DNA of 13,320 bases from positions 1 to 13,320 of the forward strand of contig UQEO01000053.1 in NCBI GenBank assembly GCA_900540095.1. The letters run 5' to 3'. This DNA is from an uncultured Collinsella sp. Lineage in GTDB: Bacteria > Actinomycetota > Coriobacteriia > Coriobacteriales > Coriobacteriaceae. Below, piece by piece: positions 8,262-13,320 of the stretch; position 1 is the first letter of the stretch, and every line of letters begins with the position of its first letter. The translations under genes were made by a program, and so were the position numbers. Under the pieces are notes generated by a model. That model was not told where the DNA came from and searched no databases. It saw only the letters and a program-made list of their open reading frames with translations.

Positions 8262-9728
8262 GTGGCAACATTGAAGACGCGAGAGCTCGAAGATTATTTT
8301 GAACGCATCGTACGCACGCGCGAAGGTGACCTACCTGGTCGTCGCAAAGGCGACGAATACTTGTCTCAAACCCATGCGCTCTACCACGGAGATCCTGCGC
8401 CCTGGGCTTTAACGCCAAAGATATTCGATAAGGATATGACGGCGCTTCTTAAGGAGGCGGCCGAGCGCATGTACGGCATTATGGACAAGGTGACGCGGGC
8501 GTTTTGTACTGATGCCTCCGTGCGCGCGTGGTTTCGCATAGATCCGGCTTTTGCTGACCTGTGCGCTATGGATGCCGGCTATGATTGCCAGATCCCCCTT
8601 GCGCGCGTTGATATCTTTCTTGACGAGGACACCGGTTCGTATACGTTTTGCGAGCTCAATACCGACGGCAGTGCTGGAATGGTAGTAACCGATGAGGTCT
8701 GCCAGGCAGTGCGAATGACGCCTTCCTTTGAGGAGTTTGCATCCGACCACCCCGGCTTTCGGCAGTACGATTTGTGCGGTAGCTGGATAGATGCATTGTT
8801 TGAGACCTATGCAGAGTGGAAGCTGGCCCATCCTCGCCGCACCGAGGATAGTGCACGATCGGACGACGGGGCCCGCGTTGACGAGGGGCTCTATGCACCG
8901 CAATCAAAGAAATGTCCCGCTTCGGTGGCAATCGTCGACTATTCGGAAAGCATCGACTCGGAAGATGCGGCTCATTTTGTCGACCTTATGAGGCAGCGGG
9001 GTGTAGCCGCACGCTTTGCGGATGTGCGCGACCTGCGGATTGGCGAAGGCGAGAGCGGTGCTAGGTGCCTGTGCGATGCCGCTGGTCCTATTGATTGCGT
9101 CTGGCGGCGCGCGGTGACCGGCGAACTGTGGAATAAGCCGTGCGACGGACGCTCGGCCTTAATCGAGGCTGCCCAAGAAGGGCTTGCATGCATCGTCGGT
9201 GGTTTTAGAACGTGGCCGTGTGCGACTAAGACCGTATTTGCGTTTTTGTGGTCTCGGGCCGGTCAGTCCTTGTTGAGCCCGGAGGAGCAATCGTTTGTAC
9301 GGGAGCATGTGCCCTATACCGAGATTATGGACGAAAGCACCCAGTTGTCGAGATTTGCCGAAAAGGACCGATGGATCGTCAAGCCGTGCGGCGGCTACAA
9401 TGCGGTTGGCGTTGTCGCTGGTTTGGATGCCACGGAACAGGAATGGTCCCAGGTGCTTGCTCGTGCTGCGGCCGCTGGGGCGATTGTGCAGGAGTATGCT
9501 CAGCAGTATCAGACTCCCTGCTTGCGCGGAACGCTTGTCGATGGGCCGCATCGAGGAGAGGCACCCAAAGGACTTGTGGATGATCTCGGTTTTGCGCCCG
9601 CTTCTAATATGGAAGGCCTGTACCTGTATCGCGGCCGTTTTGCGGGCGTATACACACGCGTCGGCTTTGCCAACACCATAGGAGAGTGGACGAGCCGTTT
9701 GAACGTTGCGAGCTTTTTTGAGGAATAG
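8262..9728 (+). CDS. Glutathionylspermidine synthase-like ATP-grasp ligase
   Basis: A protein of 488 residues resembling the synthetase part of the glutathionylspermidine synthase family, circularly permuted ATP-grasp enzymes that join a carboxylate to an amine using ATP. Visible motifs are RVDIFLDEDTGSYTFCELNTDG (Glu131, Asn133, expected for metal or substrate binding), WRRAV (281-285), the nucleotide-binding lysine block WIVKPCGGYNAVGV (Lys374), IVQEYAQQY, and a late GLYLYRGRFAGVYTRVG strand pair. There is no N-terminal amidase (CHAP) domain as found in the bifunctional E. coli enzyme. The real substrates are unknown; a cell-wall or small-peptide ligase is as plausible as a thiol-polyamine one. 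Start GTG at 8262 is chosen because GGAGGG (8252-8257) lies just before it; the ATG at 8250 overlaps that site. It is monocistronic, between a terminator and mfd. Confidence 0.8.
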   Translation: MATLKTRELEDYFERIVRTREGDLPGRRKGDEYLSQTHALYHGDPAPWALTPKIFDKDMTALLKEAAERMYGIMDKVTRAFCTDASVRAWFRIDPAFADLCAMDAGYDCQIPLARVDIFLDEDTGSYTFCELNTDGSAGMVVTDEVCQAVRMTPSFEEFASDHPGFRQYDLCGSWIDALFETYAEWKLAHPRRTEDSARSDDGARVDEGLYAPQSKKCPASVAIVDYSESIDSEDAAHFVDLMRQRGVAARFADVRDLRIGEGESGARCLCDAAGPIDCVWRRAVTGELWNKPCDGRSALIEAAQEGLACIVGGFRTWPCATKTVFAFLWSRAGQSLLSPEEQSFVREHVPYTEIMDESTQLSRFAEKDRWIVKPCGGYNAVGVVAGLDATEQEWSQVLARAAAAGAIVQEYAQQYQTPCLRGTLVDGPHRGEAPKGLVDDLGFAPASNMEGLYLYRGRFAGVYTRVGFANTIGEWTSRLNVASFFEE

Positions 9729-9808
9729 CCGTTTCTTGGGGAGCCTTCCGTGGTTGCGGCGTTCGACGTGATGGGGAGATTTTGGCGAAGCCGGCGAGTC
9801 CAGTTCTA

Positions 9809-9853
9809 TCTGGCGTTTTTGTTGCGGGGCTGGGCGTACGCTTGAGCTGGAGT
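9809..9853 (+). repeat. 45-bp direct repeat, copy B
   Basis: Matches 8097-8141 at 43 of 45 positions. Unlike copy A, the left arm of the hairpin is missing: the bases before it (GCCGGCGAGTCCAGTTCTA) allow only a weak GCCGG/CTGGC or CCAG/CTGG pairing. The T-run (9816-9820) is retained. This copy therefore looks like a worn or transplanted terminator tail after the ATP-grasp gene. Within it, TTGAGC (9842-9847) and, beyond its end, TACCAT (9867-9872) are a weak -35/-10 pair with a long 19-base spacer, a possible mfd promoter. Confidence 0.88.
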
Positions 9854-9897
9854 CCTCTTCATGCGCTACCATGACAGGCAACGAATTTGACGAACGA

Positions 9898-9925
9898 CCC
9901 GCCGAGCTTGCCTCGGCGGGCTTTT
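9898..9925 (+). terminator. Terminator-like hairpin in front of mfd
   Basis: CCCGCCGAG (9898-9906) pairs perfectly with CTCGGCGGG (9912-9920) around the loop CTTGC, followed by CTTTTGG. It ends 26 bases before the mfd start codon. It may simply end transcription coming from the ATP-grasp gene. In that case little room is left for an mfd promoter downstream of it; if the promoter lies upstream, the hairpin would sit in the mfd leader and act as an attenuator. Confidence 0.65.
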
Positions 9926-9950
9926 GGCGTTGCAATGCCGGAGGAACAGC

Positions 9951-11198
9951 ATGCTCATTCACCGTATAGCCGCGCAGCTCTACACTGCCGAGGCGCTGCA
10001 GACCGTCGAGGCCGGGCTCGATTCTGGCGAGGATGTGACGCTGGCCGTGTCTCAGTCGGGTCGAACGCTTATGGCCGCCGCCCAGTTTGCGCGCCGCCCG
10101 CGCCCTACGGTCTACATCGTGAGTGGCGAGGATGCGGCCGATCGCGCCGCGCGCAGCCTTGCCGCCTACGTGGGCCTGGCGCACGTGTGTCGTTTTCCCG
10201 AGCGCAAGGACTATCCCTGGCGCGAGCAGGCGCCCGACGACGCTGTGGTGGCCCAGCGCTGCGAGGCGCTCGGGCGCATCGTGCGCGGGGACAACTGCAT
10301 CATGGTCGCCTCGGCTCGCGCGCTGCTGCGCTGCGTGCCGCCGGTCGAGAGCCACTACTGGGAGTCCACGACCTTTGCGGTGGGCGAGGAGATTCCCTTT
10401 GACGAGGTGCCGCAGCGTCTGGTGGGCATGGGCTACACCAATGCCGGCGCCGCCGACGCGCCCGGCCTGTTCCGTGTGCACGGCGACACCGTCGAGGTGT
10501 TTCCCGCGCAGGAAAAGGCGCCCGTACGCATCGAGTTTTTCGGCGACGAGATCGACCGCATACGCCGCATGGTGAGTTCTACGGGCCAGACCATCGGCAA
10601 CGAGGACAGCATCGAGATCTTCCCCTGTCGCGAGCTCGCACTCACCGACGACGCCGTCCACAACATGCATGTGGCGCTCTACCGCGCCAGCCAGGACGAC
10701 AGCAAGTTGGCGGCGCTGCTCGAGATGGTGGATGCGCGCATCGTCACGCCTGAGCTCGACCGCTTTTTGCCGGTGATGTACGGCCAGACCGTGAGCCCGC
10801 TGGCGCACGTGAGCGGCAAGGCGCTCGTGGTGCTGTCCGAGCCGCGCTCGCTGTTCGACGATTGCCTGCGCGCCTACGAGGATATCGAGGCACGTGCCGG
10901 CGAGGCGGGGGTCGACCGTCTGGACGGCCTGTACGTGCGTGCCCAGCAACTCGACTTTGGTTCCCAGCAACGCTTGAACTATGTGAGCCTTATCCGTGCC
11001 GGCGGTGCGGTGACGGCCGAGCTCAAGATTGAGCAGCCTGCCATCGCAGGCTCGGACAACCGTTTTATGACGCGCATCCAGGAGGTCGTGGGCAAGCGCT
11101 ATGCCTGTGTGTTTGCCATCCCCGACCGCGGGGGGGGGGGGGGGAGTCGATGGAGCTCACCTTTGGCGACGAGGGCATTACCTTTGAGGAATCGCTGA
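9951..11198 (+). CDS. mfd: Transcription-repair coupling factor Mfd, N-terminal part (frame broken at G15 tract)
   Basis: Mfd recognises RNA polymerase stalled at DNA damage, removes it with its translocase motor and recruits UvrA. This frame carries the N-terminal UvrB-like part. Recognisable is the block GLFRVHGDTVEVFPAQ followed by VRIEFFGDEIDRIRRM (residues ~170-207), typical of Mfd domain 2 and UvrB. Native sequence runs to Arg393 (PDR). The 15-G run then codes five glycines and puts translation in a wrong frame, giving a 17-residue tail (SRWSSPLATRALPLRNR) and a stop at 11198. The missing continuation is intact in another frame. Start ATG 9951 has GGAGGAA (9940-9946) before it. As read, the product would be a 415-residue fragment without the motor. 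Confidence 0.9.
   Translation: MLIHRIAAQLYTAEALQTVEAGLDSGEDVTLAVSQSGRTLMAAAQFARRPRPTVYIVSGEDAADRAARSLAAYVGLAHVCRFPERKDYPWREQAPDDAVVAQRCEALGRIVRGDNCIMVASARALLRCVPPVESHYWESTTFAVGEEIPFDEVPQRLVGMGYTNAGAADAPGLFRVHGDTVEVFPAQEKAPVRIEFFGDEIDRIRRMVSSTGQTIGNEDSIEIFPCRELALTDDAVHNMHVALYRASQDDSKLAALLEMVDARIVTPELDRFLPVMYGQTVSPLAHVSGKALVVLSEPRSLFDDCLRAYEDIEARAGEAGVDRLDGLYVRAQQLDFGSQQRLNYVSLIRAGGAVTAELKIEQPAIAGSDNRFMTRIQEVVGKRYACVFAIPDRGGGGGSRWSSPLATRALPLRNR
11130..11144 (+). repeat. Homopolymer of 15 G inside mfd
   Basis: Fifteen consecutive G lie between CCCGACCGC and AGTCGATGG. The upstream and downstream parts of mfd are both open but differ by one frame. The last G belongs to a GAG codon of the downstream frame, so a run of 13 or 16 G would restore one continuous protein. 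It is either a sequencing or assembly error in a hard homopolymer or a real slippage-prone tract. Confidence 0.97.
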
Positions 11199-13320
11199 CC
11201 GCGGCGCCCGAAAATGCCGGCGTTATCGGCGAGCGCGTGCGCGTGGCAGCGGCGGATTCCGCCGACCGTGCTGCACGCCAGGAGGCCCATGCTTCCATTC
11301 GCGAGCGTCGCGCCGACGCGCTCAACGCCCGCTCGCTCGAGGCGGGCGCCGCGCAGGCTGCCGCCGGCGCCGCCATGCCCACCATCTCGCGCGGGCGCGT
11401 GACCTTTGTGGACGCTGCCCTGCCGCAGGGCGTGGTGGTGCCCGATGCCAACCTGGCCGTGTTCTCGATCGCCGACCTCAACGCCCGCATGGATGCCAAC
11501 CGCGCGCGCAGCCGCCGCAAGGTTGACATTACGCAGATCACCTTCCCGTTTAAGCCGGGCGACTACGTGGTGCACGCTACCCACGGCATCGCACTCTTTA
11601 GCGAGATCGCGCGCCAGGAAGTGGGCGGCAAGGAACGCGACTACTTTTTGCTGGAATACGCCGATGGCGACAAGCTCTACGTGCCGCTGGAGCAGGTTGA
11701 CCGCATTACGCGCTACGTTGGTCCCGACGGCGATAAACCGCGCTTGACCAGGCTCAACACCGCCGACTGGACGCGGGCTACCAACAAGGCGCGCAAGAAT
11801 GCCAAAAAGCTGGCGTTTGACCTGGTCGATCTGTATACGCGCCGCTCGTCGATTACCGGTATCGCCTGTCCGCCCGATACGCCCGAGCAGATCGAGATGG
11901 AGCAGAGCTTCCCCTACGACGAGACACGCGACCAGCTGGAGGCAATCGCCGACATCAAGGCCGACATGGAGGCGCCCAAGCCCATGGACCGCCTGCTGTG
12001 CGGCGACGTGGGTTTCGGCAAGACCGAGGTCGCCCTGCGCGCAGCCTTTAAGTGCGTGGACTCCGGCCGTCAGGTCATGGTGCTCTGCCCCACGACCATT
12101 CTGGCCCAACAGCACTACGAGACATTCTTTGAGCGTTTTGCCCCGTTTGGCTTGGAGGTCGAGGTACTCAGCCGCTTCCGTACCCCGGCGCAGCAAAAGC
12201 GCGCGCTCAAGGCGTTTGCCGAGGGCACGATTGATGTGCTCATCGGCACGCACCGTCTGCTTTCGGCCGACGTGAACCCCAAGAACCTGGGCCTGGTGAT
12301 CATCGACGAAGAGCAGCGCTTTGGCGTGCAGCACAAGGAGCAGCTCAAGAATCTGCGCGAGCAAATCGACGTGCTCACGCTCTCGGCAACGCCGATTCCG
12401 CGAACCATGCAGATGGCCACGAGCGGCGTGCGCGACATGAGCCTGATCACCACGCCGCCGACTGGGCGTCGTCCCGTGATCGTGCACGTGGGGGAGTACG
12501 ACCCCGACGTGGTGAGCGCGGCGATTCGCCTGGAGGTGGGTCGCGGCGGTCAGGTGTATTACGTGTCCAACCGCGTCAAGACCATCGACGATGCCGTGGC
12601 GCGCGTGCACGAGGCCGCGCCCGAGGCGCGCGTGGGCGTGGCGCACGGCAAGATGAGCCCGCGCGAGGTCGAGGACGTGATGATCGAGTTCGCGACCAAG
12701 AAGATTGACGTGCTTATCGCCACGACCATCGTGGAGAGCGGCATCGACAACGCAACGGCCAACACGCTCATCATTGAGGACTCGCAGCGTCTGGGTCTGG
12801 CACAGCTCTACCAGCTTAAGGGCCGCGTGGGCCGCTCGGCCACGCAGGCATACGCGTACTTTATGTTCCCCGGCGAGCTGCCGCTTACCGAGGAGGCCGC
12901 GGCACGCCTGACCGCGCTTTCCGAGTTCCAGGACCTGGGCAGCGGCATGCGCATCGCCATGCGCGACCTGGAGATCCGCGGCGCCGGTTCGCTTATGGGC
13001 GCCGAGCAGCACGGTAACCTGTCGAGCGTGGGCTTTGACCTGTTTACGCAGATGCTGGGCCAGGCCGTGGCCGAGGCGCGCGGCGACGACGATGCCGGCG
13101 TGGAGGCGGCGAGCGTGGGCATCAACCTGCCGGCCGACTACTTCTTGTCCGAGGAGTACATGCCGGCGGTGGACCAGCGCGTGCTCGTGTACCGCAAGCT
13201 CGCGGCTGCTGGGGACCTGGAGAGCATCGACGAGGTGCAGGAGGAGACCGAGGCCGCGCATGGCGAGCTGCCGTTGGCGGGACTCAACCTGTTCAACCGC
13301 GCGCGCATCCGTATTCGCGG
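11150..13320 (+). CDS. mfd: Mfd, motor part (continues in another frame; cut by the window edge)
   Basis: This frame is open from the G tract to the end of the window; its first ATG is at 11150 (MELTFGDEGITFEESL). A species-variable linker leads to the RNA-polymerase-interaction domain (from ~11552, KPGDYVVHATHGIALFSEI ... KLYVPLEQVDRITRYVG). The RecG-like translocase follows: Walker A GDVGFGKTE (12002-12028), DEEQ box (12305-12316), then TIVESGIDNATANTLIIEDSQ and QLKGRVGRS in the second motor lobe. The TRG element (RIAMRDLEIRGAGSLMGAEQHG) comes at ~12950-13015 and the C-terminal UvrA-regulating domain begins at ~13120 (INLPADYFLSEEYMP); its last part is beyond the window. Joined to the first part, the protein would exceed 1120 residues, as expected for Mfd. 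If translated alone, the G-rich bases before 11150 could act as a ribosome binding site. Confidence 0.92.
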   Translation, partial: MELTFGDEGITFEESLTAAPENAGVIGERVRVAAADSADRAARQEAHASIRERRADALNARSLEAGAAQAAAGAAMPTISRGRVTFVDAALPQGVVVPDANLAVFSIADLNARMDANRARSRRKVDITQITFPFKPGDYVVHATHGIALFSEIARQEVGGKERDYFLLEYADGDKLYVPLEQVDRITRYVGPDGDKPRLTRLNTADWTRATNKARKNAKKLAFDLVDLYTRRSSITGIACPPDTPEQIEMEQSFPYDETRDQLEAIADIKADMEAPKPMDRLLCGDVGFGKTEVALRAAFKCVDSGRQVMVLCPTTILAQQHYETFFERFAPFGLEVEVLSRFRTPAQQKRALKAFAEGTIDVLIGTHRLLSADVNPKNLGLVIIDEEQRFGVQHKEQLKNLREQIDVLTLSATPIPRTMQMATSGVRDMSLITTPPTGRRPVIVHVGEYDPDVVSAAIRLEVGRGGQVYYVSNRVKTIDDAVARVHEAAPEARVGVAHGKMSPREVEDVMIEFATKKIDVLIATTIVESGIDNATANTLIIEDSQRLGLAQLYQLKGRVGRSATQAYAYFMFPGELPLTEEAAARLTALSEFQDLGSGMRIAMRDLEIRGAGSLMGAEQHGNLSSVGFDLFTQMLGQAVAEARGDDDAGVEAASVGINLPADYFLSEEYMPAVDQRVLVYRKLAAAGDLESIDEVQEETEAAHGELPLAGLNLFNRARIRIR

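Noticed and set aside
9159..10970. Long - strand frame opposite the ATP-grasp gene and mfd
   Set aside because: Antisense shadow of two recognisable proteins; its composition is typical of complementary-strand GC bias.
11099..13261. 720-codon frame on the - strand opposite mfd
   Set aside because: The + strand carries unmistakable Mfd motor motifs across the same region, so this frame is a by-product.

Overview
The window is GC-rich bacterial DNA and every convincing gene lies on the + strand. The GC level, the strong Shine-Dalgarno sites and the protein set (RmuC, Nth, Mfd, many small membrane proteins) suggest a high-GC Gram-positive. My best guess is a gut Coriobacteriia member such as Collinsella. 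This is an inference from style, because there is no rRNA or other marker here.

Layout. 79-711 encodes a multi-pass membrane protein of unknown function. It is followed by a 448-base non-coding stretch holding a very long hairpin (766-851) and smaller inverted repeats. 1160-1594 encodes a small single-pass membrane protein. 1685-2808 is a visibly more A+T-rich two-gene cassette: a DUF6036/AbiEii-like nucleotidyltransferase and, overlapping it at the stop codon, a protein with a C-terminal helix-turn-helix. An A+T-rich palindrome precedes the pair. It looks like a horizontally acquired toxin-antitoxin or defence module. The ordinary chromosomal background then resumes: rmuC (2860-4215) and a probable terminator, an ABC exporter half-transporter (4344-6146), nth (endonuclease III, 6210-6875), a zinc-ribbon membrane protein (6994-8052) with a strong terminator, a glutathionylspermidine-synthase-like ATP-grasp protein (8262-9728), and mfd (from 9951, running off the right edge).

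Three genes (rmuC, nth, mfd) act in DNA repair or genome maintenance, but they are separated by unrelated genes and intergenic signals, so I do not read them as one operon. The reading frame of mfd is broken by a run of 15 G (11130-11144); 13 or 16 G would restore it. A 45-bp direct repeat (8097-8141 and 9809-9853, 43/45 identical) flanks the ATP-grasp gene.

The points most worth a second look are the nucleotidyltransferase/HTH cassette, the G15 tract in mfd, the 86-nt hairpin and the direct repeat. Bases 1-78 carry no gene that I can support.
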